A stretch of DNA of 64,000 nt. Origin: Pseudonocardiaceae bacterium (lineage in GTDB: Bacteria > Actinomycetota > Actinomycetes > Mycobacteriales > Pseudonocardiaceae). The stretch spans positions 1 through 64,000 of the forward strand of contig WHTH01000013.1 in assembly GCA_009377865.1 (NCBI GenBank). Reading direction: 5' to 3'. The position numbers and the translations under genes are program-made. Shown in pieces: positions 29,775 through 39,801 of this stretch. Under the pieces are notes generated by a model. It was not told where the DNA came from and did no database searches. It saw only the letters and a list, made by a program, of their open reading frames with translations. Numbering within the stretch: the first letter of the stretch is position 1; each line of letters starts with the position of its first letter.

Positions 29775-31289
29775 ATGGCGAGAAATCCGACGACGACGTC
29801 CCAGGTCCACGCCTACCAGTTCGTGATCCGCAGGATGGAGTCGGCGCTGGTGCGCAAGGACCCCGTCCTGCTGCACGAGCCGATGCGCAACCACCTGCGC
29901 GCCGCCGCCGCCGGCCTCGTCCTCGGGGTACTGGGGTGTGCGGGGTTCTTCGTGTTCGGGCTGTTCAGTCCCGACGCCAACCTGCGGGCGTCCGAGATCG
30001 TGGTCGGCAAGGAGTCCGGGGCGATCTACGTGGTGCAGCAGCAGGATCCGTTCCGGCTGATCCCGGTGCGTAACCTCGCGTCGGGGCGGCTGCTGTTCAC
30101 CGCGCTCTCCGGCCCGGGGGCGGCGGGTGCCGCGGAAGTCTCGATGGTGGACGACTCGACGCTCGCCGACGCCCCGCGCGGGCCACTGACCGGTATCGAG
30201 GGCGCTCCGACCTACCTGCCGGGGCCGGATCGGCGAGTGGAGCCCGAGTGGGCGGTGTGCGATACCGCGGACGTCAACCAGGCACTGCCAGACGCGGAGT
30301 CGCAGCCCGACATCAGCACAACCGCGTTGGCGGGCGTCCCGCGGCCGGGCCGGCAGTTGACCGAGGACGAGGCACTTCTCGTCGAGGCCAGCAACGGCGA
30401 GCACTACCTGGTCTTCGACGGTCACCGCAGCGAGGTCGATCTCGGGGACCGGGCGGTCGTCAACGCATACCAACTCGCGGACGCGGTCCCCCGCAAGGTG
30501 AGTACGGGCCTGCTCGATGCGATCCCGGAGGGTGATGCGCTCGACCCGCCCATGGTGCCCGGTGACGGCGAGCCGTCGAGCTTCTCGACGCTGCAGGGCT
30601 ACGACGTCGGCAGCGTCGTTCGGCAGGAGCTCGCCGAGCCGCAGTACTACCTGATCCTGCGCGACGGTAAGCAGCGGGTGCCCGAGGCCGTCGCCAACGT
30701 GATCCGCGTCGATGACGCGAGCGCAGGTGCGGAGTTCGAGTCGCTGCCACCCGAGGACGTCAGCGAGGTCCCCGACGTGCCTACGTCCGGCAGGATCGAC
30801 TTCGAGGACTTCCCGACCCGGGTGCCGCAGATCGTCGAGATCGGCGACTCGCGGGTGGCCTGCCTGACGTGGCAGATCACCGACGGAGAGCAGGACACCG
30901 CGATCACCGTCGGCAACGAGCTGTCACTGGACGAGGGTATGAGTCCGGTCGAGGTGCCCCGCGGTGACGGGTCCGGCGACAACCTCGACGCGGCCTACCT
31001 GCCGCCCGCGCAGGGCGCCCTGGTGCGCGGCGTCGTGCCCGGACAGCCGCTCGCCACCGGTTCGATCTTCCTGGTCACCGACCAGGGTCTGAAGTACGGC
31101 CTGCCGTCGATGGATGTCGCGGTGTCGCTGGGCCTGGCGGACCAGCAGAACCCGGCCACCGACCCGGCCCCGGAGTCGATCCTGCGGCTGCTTCCCTCCG
31201 GGCCGTCGCTGCAGCCGCAGGATGCGCTCGAACTCTTCGACCCCGACCTTGCAGCGCAGCGGCAACAGCAGCAGCTCGCGGGCGGCTGA
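29775..31289 (+). CDS. eccB: ESX secretion protein EccB
   Basis: 504 aa from ATG 29775. The N-terminal cytosolic motif TSQVHAYQFVIRRMESALVR and one transmembrane helix (about 43-68) precede a large extracytoplasmic domain, as in EccB. It forms the periplasmic-side scaffold of the ESX core and has been proposed to have ATPase activity. An open frame extends further upstream but lacks a start with family likeness. It stands alone on the plus strand between minus-strand eccE and mycP. Confidence 0.95.
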   Translation: MARNPTTTSQVHAYQFVIRRMESALVRKDPVLLHEPMRNHLRAAAAGLVLGVLGCAGFFVFGLFSPDANLRASEIVVGKESGAIYVVQQQDPFRLIPVRNLASGRLLFTALSGPGAAGAAEVSMVDDSTLADAPRGPLTGIEGAPTYLPGPDRRVEPEWAVCDTADVNQALPDAESQPDISTTALAGVPRPGRQLTEDEALLVEASNGEHYLVFDGHRSEVDLGDRAVVNAYQLADAVPRKVSTGLLDAIPEGDALDPPMVPGDGEPSSFSTLQGYDVGSVVRQELAEPQYYLILRDGKQRVPEAVANVIRVDDASAGAEFESLPPEDVSEVPDVPTSGRIDFEDFPTRVPQIVEIGDSRVACLTWQITDGEQDTAITVGNELSLDEGMSPVEVPRGDGSGDNLDAAYLPPAQGALVRGVVPGQPLATGSIFLVTDQGLKYGLPSMDVAVSLGLADQQNPATDPAPESILRLLPSGPSLQPQDALELFDPDLAAQRQQQQLAGG

Positions 31290-31325
31290 CGCGGTGGCAC
31301 TGTCGTGACCGGCTGTCGTGACCGG

Positions 31326-32759
31326 CTATCGTGACCGGTATGCCTCGGCGAGTTTCCTGCGCCGGTAGCGCTTGACGGTGTAGACGGTCAGCAGCGTCAC
31401 GCCGAGCAGCCCGGCCCCCGCGCCCGCCCCGACGAGCGCGACGGTCTGCCGGATCGGGTCCTCCTGGTCGCGCAGCGCGAAACCTTCCAGTCTGGTGGGC
31501 GCGCTCTGCGCCACCGGCTCGTCGAACCCGACGTCGGTGAGCGCCGCGACCGGGTTGACCACGCCGCTTCCCAGTGCGTCGTTTCGGCCGCCGGTGCCCC
31601 AGGTCGCCTGGGCCGTGGCTTCGAGCCGGTCCATCACCTCCAGCGCGCTCAGTTCCGGGAACCTCTCGCGAACCAGGGCTGCTACCCCGGCGACGTAGGG
31701 CGCTGCGAAGCTGGTGCCCTGGATGGTCCCGCGCTCGCCGTTGGGCGCGGCGAGCGTGGCCGTCAGGCCCCCGCCCGCGACGTCGAGCGACACGATGCCG
31801 GTGCCGGGCGCGGCGACATCGACCCACGGGCCGGCGATGCTGAAGTCGGCGACGTCTCCGGTCTCGGTGCTCGTGGCCGCCACGGCGAGTACGTCGTCGT
31901 CGAACCACGCGGGGGACACGATCGTCGCCACCGCGCCGTCGGGGTTGCGCTGGCAGCTCTGGTCGTCCTCGTTGGCCGCCGCGGCGACGACCACGACGTC
32001 GTTGTTCGCCGCGTAGTTCACCGCGGCCTGCAGGTCGCGGTCGGGGATGCTCCCGCCGGCAACGGCGGACACCGGGTAGCAGGCGGCCTCGGAGATGTTG
32101 ATCACCGTTGCGCCGCCTCGGACGGCCTGCACCACCGCCCGCGCCATGCTGGTGGTGTCACCGGCGAGGGTCGTCTCGGTGCGTCCCGAGTCGGCGCTGG
32201 GGACCTCGACCTCGAAGAACGTGCTGCTCTGCCGGATCGACAGGATGCGCGCGTCCGGGGCGACCCCGACGAACCCGGTCCGCGGGTCCGGTGTCGCCGC
32301 GATGATCCCCGCGACGGCCGTGCCGTGGCCCTCGCAGTCCGACGTTCCGGTGTCGCCGAGGATGTAGTCGCCGCCGTCGTCGAGCCTGCCGGCGAGCCGG
32401 GGATGCGGCTGCACCCCGCTGTCGATCACTGCCACGGTCTGGCCCTGACCGGTCGCGAACTCCTGTGCCTTCGCGATCTGCAACCGGGCCTGCGCCGGCG
32501 GGGCGGCCTCGATGTCCGGCCTGCCCGGCTGGCTGTCGGCGCACGGCGCCGCGACCGGGGGCCCGACCTGGCCGGACGCCTGATAGGGGAACGAATCCGC
32601 CGCCGCGGTCGACGGCCGGGCACTGGGGTCCACCGGCGGCGGGACCCACGGTGGCGCTGCGTCCTGGGCCATGGCCGACCACGCCGGCCCTGCCAGACAC
32701 AGCAGGGCGGCTGCTGCGGTCACCGCGGCGGCCCGGCAGCGTCGTGGCAGGCCGCTCAC
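31326..32759 (-). CDS. mycP: ESX mycosin protease MycP (first copy)
   Basis: 477 aa, GTG start overlapping the eccD stop. Subtilisin-type catalytic triad: Asp113 (VIDSG), His145 (EGHGT), Ser350 (GTSFAAP), oxyanion Asn263. An N-terminal signal peptide (about 1-31), a propeptide-like Pro-rich segment, and a C-terminal membrane anchor with basic tail (about 445-477) match mycosins. These proteases stabilise the ESX complex and may cleave substrates. Located downstream of eccD. Confidence 0.96.
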   Translation of the reverse strand: MSGLPRRCRAAAVTAAAALLCLAGPAWSAMAQDAAPPWVPPPVDPSARPSTAAADSFPYQASGQVGPPVAAPCADSQPGRPDIEAAPPAQARLQIAKAQEFATGQGQTVAVIDSGVQPHPRLAGRLDDGGDYILGDTGTSDCEGHGTAVAGIIAATPDPRTGFVGVAPDARILSIRQSSTFFEVEVPSADSGRTETTLAGDTTSMARAVVQAVRGGATVINISEAACYPVSAVAGGSIPDRDLQAAVNYAANNDVVVVAAAANEDDQSCQRNPDGAVATIVSPAWFDDDVLAVAATSTETGDVADFSIAGPWVDVAAPGTGIVSLDVAGGGLTATLAAPNGERGTIQGTSFAAPYVAGVAALVRERFPELSALEVMDRLEATAQATWGTGGRNDALGSGVVNPVAALTDVGFDEPVAQSAPTRLEGFALRDQEDPIRQTVALVGAGAGAGLLGVTLLTVYTVKRYRRRKLAEAYRSR

Positions 32760-34246
32760 AACTGCCGGAAGATCTGGTAGAGATCCATCACGGCCAACGC
32801 GAGCGGCAGCACCGAGGCGATGAGGATGGCCTCGATGATGTCGACGGATCGGCGCAGTGGCGGGGAGAACCGGCGGGTGGGCAGCACCACCCCGAGCACG
32901 ATCGCCGCCGCGGCGAGCGCGACCAGGCCGCCGAACATGACCAGCAGCACGAGCGGCGTCGCCACCATCATGAACGCGGCCGCGATCCCGGCCGCGGCGA
33001 GCAAGCCCGCGACGAGCAGCGCGATGGCCTGCGTGCCGTTGGCGTACGAGCGGGCACGCAGCAGCAGCACGGTGGCGACCACCACCGCAAGGATCGCCCC
33101 GGAGATGCCGCCTGCCGCCGCCAGCACGCCGCCGACCGCGGCCACCGCACCGCAGCCGATGATCAGACCGGTCATGTACTCGTGTGCGATCCCGGCGCGG
33201 CGCTCGATCGCCGCGAAGTCCGGAAAGCCGCCGTCCTCCTGCAGGTCCTTGGCGTTGCTCGGCACCTGGGGCAGTGGCAGCTTCGACAGCTGGATGGTCA
33301 GCCGCGGCAGCACGGAGATCCCGCCGAGGGCCACCGCGGCCGTACCCGCGGCGATACCCGCCGCTGGTTGTTGCGCCACCAGGGTGGCGACCAGGAACGC
33401 CACCGCTCCCAGCAGACCGGCTGCGGCGAGCGCGACGAACGGCGTGATCCCCCGACCGGTCACCATCAGTGCCCCGGCGGCGAACACCAGCCCCAGCACG
33501 CACGCCAGCAGCAGGTTCGGCCTTCCGATGGCACCCGGTACGACGTAGAGGCCGCAGACGAACGCCAGCGGCGCTCCCGCCGCCGCGACCAGCACGCCGG
33601 TGGTGGTGTCGCCGTAGACCCGTACGATCACCGCACCGACCGTCACCGCGAGCAGCGCCGCGACGCCGGCCACGACGGCCGCCGCCGGTCCGGGGCCCGC
33701 CAGCAGCACCGCGCCGGTCGCGGCGAGCAGTGCGAGCCCCCCGGCGACCTGCCCCAACACGCCCGCGGTGGCGACCGTCCACGGCCGGTAGCTGTCTGGC
33801 GTCGCGGCGGAGATCGCGTCGACCACGTCGTCGAACAGCGGAGGCGGGGGGTTGTCGGCACGCCGCCGCAGCTGCAGCAGGTCGCCGTCGACGATGCCGA
33901 GCGAGCCCAGCGTGCGACCCGGGGCGATCGCGGTCTCACCGAGCTTGGCCAGACACCACCCGCCGTGGGCGCTGCCGCCGTCCTGGCCGTCCTCCCGGGC
34001 CATGCCGAGCAGCATCGGCAGCAGGTCAGCCACGGCCACGTCGGACGGCAACGCCACGTCGATGCGGGTCCGTGGGGCGATCACCGTTACCCGGCTGAAC
34101 GCGGTGGACGGTCGACCCCCCGCATCCGATCCGGGTTGCCGGGCCGGCGGACCGGTTCCGGCGGCGGCTCCGGGTACGGGTCCTCGCCGCGCGGGGTCGG
34201 CGTCCGGTGGCCGACCTTGGGCGCCGGGGCGTGATGAGGTCGTCAC
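32756..34246 (-). CDS. eccD: ESX transmembrane channel protein EccD
   Basis: 496 aa, GTG start. A disordered N-terminus, then a ubiquitin-like (YukD-type) domain (about 47-130, RVTVIAPRTRIDVALPSDVA..), then about eleven hydrophobic segments that make the EccD pore region. It overlaps mycP by four bases. Divergently transcribed from eccC. Confidence 0.94.
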   Translation of the reverse strand: MTTSSRPGAQGRPPDADPARRGPVPGAAAGTGPPARQPGSDAGGRPSTAFSRVTVIAPRTRIDVALPSDVAVADLLPMLLGMAREDGQDGGSAHGGWCLAKLGETAIAPGRTLGSLGIVDGDLLQLRRRADNPPPPLFDDVVDAISAATPDSYRPWTVATAGVLGQVAGGLALLAATGAVLLAGPGPAAAVVAGVAALLAVTVGAVIVRVYGDTTTGVLVAAAGAPLAFVCGLYVVPGAIGRPNLLLACVLGLVFAAGALMVTGRGITPFVALAAAGLLGAVAFLVATLVAQQPAAGIAAGTAAVALGGISVLPRLTIQLSKLPLPQVPSNAKDLQEDGGFPDFAAIERRAGIAHEYMTGLIIGCGAVAAVGGVLAAAGGISGAILAVVVATVLLLRARSYANGTQAIALLVAGLLAAAGIAAAFMMVATPLVLLVMFGGLVALAAAAIVLGVVLPTRRFSPPLRRSVDIIEAILIASVLPLALAVMDLYQIFRQL

Positions 34247-34300
34247 CGGACTCCCCTCTCCTCGTCGACCCTTCGGCCCGGCACAGTGTCCCCGAATCGG

Positions 34301-34330
34301 TTCACCGAGTCACGGCCCGGGGCATAGTAT
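34301..34330 (+). promoter_or_regulatory. Candidate promoter of eccC
   Basis: TTCACC (34301-34306), an 18-nt spacer and TAGTAT (34325-34330). The -10 is good and the -35 poor. It leaves a leader of about 95 nt. Confidence 0.4.
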
Positions 34331-34432
34331 GACGCGACCTGGCGCCTGCGGTCTCATGGATGACCCAACTCGCTCATCGGGCCCGTCGGCGACGGGGCTC
34401 GCCCGCAGTACAGCAGTAGAGGGGGTAGCCCG

Positions 34433-37400
34433 GTGAGCACGCTCACGTTCAGGAGGACGTCGCGCCTGACCGCGCCGACGATACCTGGTGGTGAGGTGAA
34501 CCTCGAGGCTCCGCCCGAGGTGCCCCGGATCGTGCCGGGCAGCATCTTCATGAAACTGCTGCCGGTCGTGATGATCGTCGCCGTGCTGGGCATGGTGGCC
34601 TTCATGTTCACCCAGGGCGGCCGGACCAACCCCATGTTCTTGATGTTCCCGCTGATGATGCTGCTCTCGACGGTGGGCATGGTGGCGGGCGGGATGGGCG
34701 GCCGCGGTGGCGGCAAGCGCAAGGCCGAGATGCACGAGGACCGCAAGGACTACCTGAGCTATCTCGGCCAGCAGCGCGAGCGGGCACGGCGGGCCGCGGG
34801 CCAGCAGCGCGCCGCCCTGGAGTGGAGCCACCCCGACCCGCAGTCGTTGTGGTCGCTGGTGGCCAGCCGCCGGATGTGGGAGCGGCGCCCCGACGACCCC
34901 GACTTCTGCCAGATCCGGCTCGGACGGGGCGCGCAACGGCTGGCGACCCGCCTGGTGCCCCCGCAGACCGGGACCATCGACGAGCTCGAGCCGATCAGTA
35001 CCGTGGCGCTGCGGCAGTTCGTCCGGGTGCACTCGATCGTTCCCGAGCTGCCGATCTCCGTCTCGATCCGGGGCTTCGCCGCCGTGGGCATCACCGGCGA
35101 CCGGGCGCAGGTCCGGGGGCTCGCCCGCGCGGTGATCGCACAGCTGGCGACGTTCCACTCCCCGAACGACCTGATCGTCGCGGTGGTCACGGCCGGCCGG
35201 GCCGGCCACGAGTGGGAGTGGGCCAAGTGGCTGCCCCACGTCCAGCACCCCACGATGGTCGACGGCCTGGGTCAGGCGCGGATGATGGCGTCCTCGCTCG
35301 GCCAGATCGAGGAGATGCTCGCCGAGCACATTCGTGAGCGGCCGCGGTTCGCCCGCAACGTCACCCCGCCTGCGGACGAGCCGCACATCGTGATCGTCGT
35401 CGACGATGGCGAGGTGTCCTTCGATGAGCATGTGATGGTGGAGGAAGGGCTGGTCGGGGTCACGCTGCTCGACCTGTCCGAGTCGCTGGGCACACTGGCC
35501 GGACAGCGGGGGCTGCGGCTGGCCGTGGACGGCGAGAGCGTCGAGGCTCGCGGCGCGTCCGGGGTCGAGCCGTTCGGGCGCCCCGACGAGCTCGGTCTGG
35601 CCGAGGCCGAGGCGCTGGCGCGCAAGCTCGCGCCGTATCGCGTCAGTGCCGAGTCCGACGCGGACGGCGAGGAGGAGCCGCTGATGGGCGATTCCGGCCT
35701 GCTCGAGCTGCTCGGGCTGCCGGGCGATCCGCGGGTATTCGACGCCGGGCAGGCCTGGCGGCCCCGGCTGCTGCGGGAGCGGCTGTGCGTCCCGATCGGT
35801 CTCGGGGAGGACGGCGAGCCGGTGGAGATCGACATCAAGGAGGCCGCTCAGCAGGGGATGGGCCCGCACGGGCTGTGCGTCGGCGCCACCGGGTCGGGCA
35901 AGTCGGAGTTCCTGCGCACCTTGGTCCTCGGCCTCATCGCCACGCACTCCTCGGCCGCGCTGAACTTCGTGCTCGTCGACTTCAAGGGCGGCGCCACGTT
36001 CCTCGGGCTCGGCGACGCACCGCACGTCTCCGCCGTCATCACCAACCTCGCCGACGACCTCACTCAGGTCGACCGGATGCGCGACGCTATCGCGGGCGAG
36101 ATGAACCGCCGCCAGGAGCTGCTGCGCAGCGCCGGAAACTACGCCAACGTCAAGGACTACGAGCGCGCCCGGGAGAACGGCGCGGACCTCGACCCGCTGC
36201 CCGCGCTGTTCATCGTGGTCGACGAGTTCTCCGAGATGCTGGCCCAGAAGCCGGACTTCAGCGAGCTGTTCGTGGCCATCGGGCGGTTGGGTCGCTCGCT
36301 GCAGATGCACCTGCTGCTCGCCTCGCAGCGCCTGGAGGAGAACAAGATGCGCGGGCTGGAGTCGCACCTGTCGTACCGGATCGGCCTCAAGACGTTCTCC
36401 GCGGGCGAATCGCGGTCGGTGCTGGGCGTGCCGGACGCCTACGAGCTGCCGTCGACGCCCGGGTCGGGGTACCTGAAGTTCGACACCGCCTCGATGGTGC
36501 GGTTCAAGGCGTCCTACGTCTCGGGCCCGTACCGCGCCGGGGTCGGGGCATCGGTGTCGATGTCGGCGCCGGTGACCTCTGACCGCAGACCGCGACTGTT
36601 CGTGCCGGAGTACGTGGAGCCCGAGCAGCCCGCGGCGCCGGTGGAGCAGTCGGTGCCGGCGGAGCCCCTACCGGCGGAGGTGAACGAGCCGAGCATCCTC
36701 GACATCGTCGTGGACCGCATGAAGGGGCAGGGGCCGCCGGCGCACCAGGTCTGGCTGCCGCCGCTCGACGAGCCGCCGTCGCTGGACCAGTTGCTGCCGC
36801 CGCTGTCACCCACCGAGGAGCGGGGCCTGTGCCCGGCCGGGTTCTTCGGCAACGGCAGGCTCACGGCGCCGATCGGCGTGGTCGACAAGCCCTACGAGCA
36901 GCGTCGTGACGTGCTGTGGGCCGACTTCTCCGGCGCGCTCGGGCACGCGGCCGCGGTCGGTGGACCGCAGTCGGGCAAGTCGACCCTGCTGCGCACGATG
37001 TTGATGTCGCTGGCCCTGACCCACACCGCCGCCGAGTTCCAGTTCTTCTGCCTCGACTTCGGGGGCGGCACGCTCACCTCGCTGGAGAAGCTGCCGCACA
37101 GCGGCGGCGTCGCGAGCCGGCTGGAGCCCGACACGGCGCAGCGCGTGGTCGCCGAGATGGCCACGCTGCTCGGCGAGCGGGAACGTCGGTTCCGCGAGCT
37201 GCGCATCGACTCGATGGCCGACTACCGCGCCCGCAAGCGCCGGGGGGAGATCCGCGACGATCCGTTCGGGGACGTCTTCCTGGTCGTCGACGGCTGGATG
37301 ACCGTCCGCCAGGAGTTCGAGGCGCTGGAGATGCCGATCATCAACCTGGCGACCCAGGGCCTGTCGTACGGCATTCACGTGATCGTCGGCGCCTCCCGCT

Positions 37401-38428
37401 GGACCGAGATCCGACCGCAGCTCAAGGACATGCTCGGCACCCGCTTCGAGCTGCGCCTCGGCGACACCGGCGAATCGGAGATGGCTCGCCGGGCAGCGAC
37501 CAACGTGCCGCAGGGCCGGCCCGGGCGCGGTGCGACCCCGGAGGGGCTGCACTTCCTGTCGGCGCTGCCTCGGATCGACGCCCAGGTCTCCGTCGACGAC
37601 GTCGGCGCCGGAGTCACCGACGCCGTCGCGAAGGTGCAGGCCGCTTGGCAGGGCCCCAGCTCGCCGATGGTCCGGCTGCTGCCCCACGTGGTGCCCTACG
37701 CCGAGCTGCCCGGAGCCGAGCGGCAGCCCAAGCCGCACCTGATTCCCATCGGCATCAACGAGGCCGAGCTGGACCCGGTGTATCTCGATTTCGACGCGGA
37801 GTCGCACTTCGTTTGCTTCGCCGACGGCGAGTCCGGCAAGACGAACCTGATGCGCACAATCGCCACCGGCATCGTCAACCGGTACTCGCCGAAGCAGGCG
37901 AAGATCATCCTGGTCGACTACCGGCGCACCATGCTCGGCCAGATCACCGGCGATCACCTGCTCGCCTACGCCGTCTCGTCGCAGCAGCTGACGGGGATGA
38001 TCGCCGACGTCAAGTCGTCCATGGAACGGCGGCTGCCCGGACCGGACATCACCCAGCAGCAGCTGCGCGACCGCTCCTGGTGGACCGGGCCGGAGGTCTT
38101 CATCCTCGTCGACGACTACGACCTGGTGGCGACCCAGAGCGGTAACCCGCTCGCCCCGCTGCTCGACTTCCTCGCGCAAGCCAAGGACGTGGGGCTGCAC
38201 CTGGTCGTCACCAGGCGGTCCGGTGGCGCCTCCCGGGCGCTGTTCGAGCCGGTGTTGGGCCGGTTGCGGGAGCTGTCGAGCCCCGGAATCGTGATGAGCG
38301 GGAGCCGGGACGAGGGGCCGCTGCTGGGCAACGTCAAGCCGTCGGAGATGTCGCCGGGGCGCGGCACCCTCGTGGGACGCAAGGCGGGCCAGCAGCTGAT
38401 CCAGGTCGCCTGGCTGGCGCCGGAGTGA
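34433..38428 (+). CDS. eccC: ESX motor ATPase EccC (three FtsK-type domains in one chain)
   Basis: 1331 aa, GTG start. Two membrane segments (about 40-90), then three FtsK/SpoIIIE-type NTPase domains with P-loops VGATGSGKS (about 482), VGGPQSGKS (about 840) and ADGESGKTN (about 1129). Walker B of domain 1 is FIVVDEFSEM with Glu; domain 2 has FLVVDGWMT and domain 3 FILVDDYD. EccC recognises WXG100 substrates and drives export. The single-chain form resembles ESX-4 and ESX-3 rather than the split EccCa/EccCb of ESX-1. Confidence 0.97.
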   Translation: MSTLTFRRTSRLTAPTIPGGEVNLEAPPEVPRIVPGSIFMKLLPVVMIVAVLGMVAFMFTQGGRTNPMFLMFPLMMLLSTVGMVAGGMGGRGGGKRKAEMHEDRKDYLSYLGQQRERARRAAGQQRAALEWSHPDPQSLWSLVASRRMWERRPDDPDFCQIRLGRGAQRLATRLVPPQTGTIDELEPISTVALRQFVRVHSIVPELPISVSIRGFAAVGITGDRAQVRGLARAVIAQLATFHSPNDLIVAVVTAGRAGHEWEWAKWLPHVQHPTMVDGLGQARMMASSLGQIEEMLAEHIRERPRFARNVTPPADEPHIVIVVDDGEVSFDEHVMVEEGLVGVTLLDLSESLGTLAGQRGLRLAVDGESVEARGASGVEPFGRPDELGLAEAEALARKLAPYRVSAESDADGEEEPLMGDSGLLELLGLPGDPRVFDAGQAWRPRLLRERLCVPIGLGEDGEPVEIDIKEAAQQGMGPHGLCVGATGSGKSEFLRTLVLGLIATHSSAALNFVLVDFKGGATFLGLGDAPHVSAVITNLADDLTQVDRMRDAIAGEMNRRQELLRSAGNYANVKDYERARENGADLDPLPALFIVVDEFSEMLAQKPDFSELFVAIGRLGRSLQMHLLLASQRLEENKMRGLESHLSYRIGLKTFSAGESRSVLGVPDAYELPSTPGSGYLKFDTASMVRFKASYVSGPYRAGVGASVSMSAPVTSDRRPRLFVPEYVEPEQPAAPVEQSVPAEPLPAEVNEPSILDIVVDRMKGQGPPAHQVWLPPLDEPPSLDQLLPPLSPTEERGLCPAGFFGNGRLTAPIGVVDKPYEQRRDVLWADFSGALGHAAAVGGPQSGKSTLLRTMLMSLALTHTAAEFQFFCLDFGGGTLTSLEKLPHSGGVASRLEPDTAQRVVAEMATLLGERERRFRELRIDSMADYRARKRRGEIRDDPFGDVFLVVDGWMTVRQEFEALEMPIINLATQGLSYGIHVIVGASRWTEIRPQLKDMLGTRFELRLGDTGESEMARRAATNVPQGRPGRGATPEGLHFLSALPRIDAQVSVDDVGAGVTDAVAKVQAAWQGPSSPMVRLLPHVVPYAELPGAERQPKPHLIPIGINEAELDPVYLDFDAESHFVCFADGESGKTNLMRTIATGIVNRYSPKQAKIILVDYRRTMLGQITGDHLLAYAVSSQQLTGMIADVKSSMERRLPGPDITQQQLRDRSWWTGPEVFILVDDYDLVATQSGNPLAPLLDFLAQAKDVGLHLVVTRRSGGASRALFEPVLGRLRELSSPGIVMSGSRDEGPLLGNVKPSEMSPGRGTLVGRKAGQQLIQVAWLAPE

Positions 38429-38455
38429 GAGTGGGCCCGATAGTTCACATCGAGT

Positions 38456-38487
38456 TTGACACGTGACGCAGCCGTGCATGGCAGAGT
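38456..38487 (+). promoter_or_regulatory. Possible promoter for the two WXG100 genes
   Basis: A perfect -35 TTGACA at 38456-38461. The downstream -10 is unclear (CAGAGT at 38482-38487 is 20 nt away). It would let the small secreted proteins be expressed more strongly than eccC. Confidence 0.4.
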
Positions 38488-38538
38488 GTGCGGCGCAAGG
38501 GAGTCAGAACAACGACCCGGTAGGGGGCAAGAGCAGAC

Positions 38539-38850
38539 ATGGCGGGACAGTACGAGGTCACACCGGAGGAGATGCAGGCCGGCGCCAAGCAGGTCTTCCA
38601 GGTGAACGAGGAGGTGCAGGGCGAGCTCTCGAAGCTGCGGAACCAGTTGGCTCCGCTGGCGGGAGCCTGGAAGGGCAGTGCCTCCGTGTCGTTCCAGAAC
38701 CTGATGCAGCGCTGGGATCAGAACGCGCAGACGCTCAACGAGGCCCTTCGCGGCATCGCTGAGCAGCTCGAGGGTTCCGGTACGGCGTACCAGGCCGAAG
38801 AAGAGGTGCAGCAGCAGTCGATGTCGCGGATCACGTCGGAGCTGGGCTGA
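38539..38850 (+). CDS. WXG100-family ESX substrate (CFP-10-like)
   Basis: 103 aa starting MAGQYEVTPEEMQAGAKQVF. The Trp-x-Gly turn (AWKG) sits near residue 51 between two helices, and the C-terminal part (YQAEEEVQQQ) carries a YxxxE-type secretion signal (Tyr-Gln-Ala-Glu-Glu). It likely pairs with the next gene product as a heterodimer exported by EccC. In mycobacterial ESX-4 this pair corresponds to EsxT/EsxU by position. Confidence 0.93.
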   Translation: MAGQYEVTPEEMQAGAKQVFQVNEEVQGELSKLRNQLAPLAGAWKGSASVSFQNLMQRWDQNAQTLNEALRGIAEQLEGSGTAYQAEEEVQQQSMSRITSELG

Positions 38851-38864
38851 GCGTCACTGCTGGT

Positions 38865-38900
38865 GTCGAACACAGTCTTGAAGTCGAACACAGTCTTGGA
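38865..38900 (+). repeat. Perfect tandem 18-bp repeat between the two esx genes
   Basis: GTCGAACACAGTCTTGAA (38865-38882) is followed at once by a second copy (38883-38900) differing only in the penultimate base. It lies entirely in the spacer between the esx genes. Confidence 0.9.
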
Positions 38901-38915
38901 GTGAGGGGAGTAGCA

Positions 38916-39209
38916 ATGTCAGGACCGATCAAGGTCACGTTCGGGGAGATCGCCAACGCGCAGGGCAGCATCGCGTCGACGTCGAAGCTCGTGCAGACGA
39001 AGCTGGATGACCTCAAGTCGACCGTGCAGCGCCTGGCCTCCGGGTGGCAGGGTGCGGCGTCCGAGTCCTACCAGGTCAAGCAGGCGCAGTGGGACAAGTC
39101 GGCGGCAGACCTGAACCAGGTGCTGCACCAGATCAGCGTGGCCGTGGGTAACGCCAACGAGGGCTACCAGAACACCGAAGGTAAGAACACCCAGCGCTTC
39201 GGCGGCTGA
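38916..39209 (+). CDS. WXG100-family ESX substrate (ESAT-6-like)
   Basis: 97 aa from ATG 38916. The WxG turn (SGWQG) is near residue 44, and it ends without a clear YxxxE signal, as expected of the ESAT-6-like partner that relies on its dimer mate. Starts MSGPIKVTFGEIANAQGSIA. Forms the predicted pair with the 103-aa protein. Confidence 0.92.
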   Translation: MSGPIKVTFGEIANAQGSIASTSKLVQTKLDDLKSTVQRLASGWQGAASESYQVKQAQWDKSAADLNQVLHQISVAVGNANEGYQNTEGKNTQRFGG

Positions 39210-39384
39210 GCCGGCTCGGCCGACGTCGGACGGTGGCCCTGGGACCGACTGCCCCGGGGCCACAGGGGGGTGTCAGGCCTCGTCAGGTGGTGTGACAGCG
39301 GCTGCGAATTGCTTCCTCGGAGTGCAAGCAAGCCGCTACGCTGTGCGTCGGGTCGGGAGTCGGTTCCCAGGTAGGGGAGGCAGG

Positions 39385-39801
39385 ATGGCATCGATGGAGC
39401 CCGGTGGTGGGCGCGTCGTCAGTGACGGGCCGATGTACAGCTACGAGTCGCCGCCGGCCCCGGCTGCCGGCCCGCCGATCGAGGTGACCCCCGACGATGT
39501 GCTGTCCAAGGGGGCGGCACTGATGGCCGAGGTCGCGGATCTGGAGCGTTTCCTGGACAGCATCCGGGAAGATCTAGGCATGGATCCGTGTGGGGGTGAT
39601 CCCGTCAGCGAGGACGTGGCGCGGGCGGTGACCCACCGCACCATCGGAGGTGAGGATTCGTACCACGCGACGTTTCGGGCGTGGATCGATAACTTGTATG
39701 ACACGGCCGAGGCGTTGAAGCAAGCGGCCCGGGGGTATGGGTTCACCGAGGAGGAGATCGAGGCGTCGTTTCGCGGCGAGGGCGGGGACGTTCGTGGGTG
39801 A
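39385..39801 (+). CDS. PE-like ESX-associated small protein
   Basis: 138 aa from ATG 39385. After a disordered Pro/Gly-rich start it has ALMAEVADLERFLDSIREDL and a second helical region WIDNLYDTAEALKQAA ending FTEEEIEASF, a helix-turn-helix bundle rather than a globular enzyme. It opens the module PE-like / DUF3558 / PPE-like / EspG-like, so it is best read as the small partner of the PPE-like protein. Family identity is by context, hence moderate. Confidence 0.6.
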   Translation: MASMEPGGGRVVSDGPMYSYESPPAPAAGPPIEVTPDDVLSKGAALMAEVADLERFLDSIREDLGMDPCGGDPVSEDVARAVTHRTIGGEDSYHATFRAWIDNLYDTAEALKQAARGYGFTEEEIEASFRGEGGDVRG

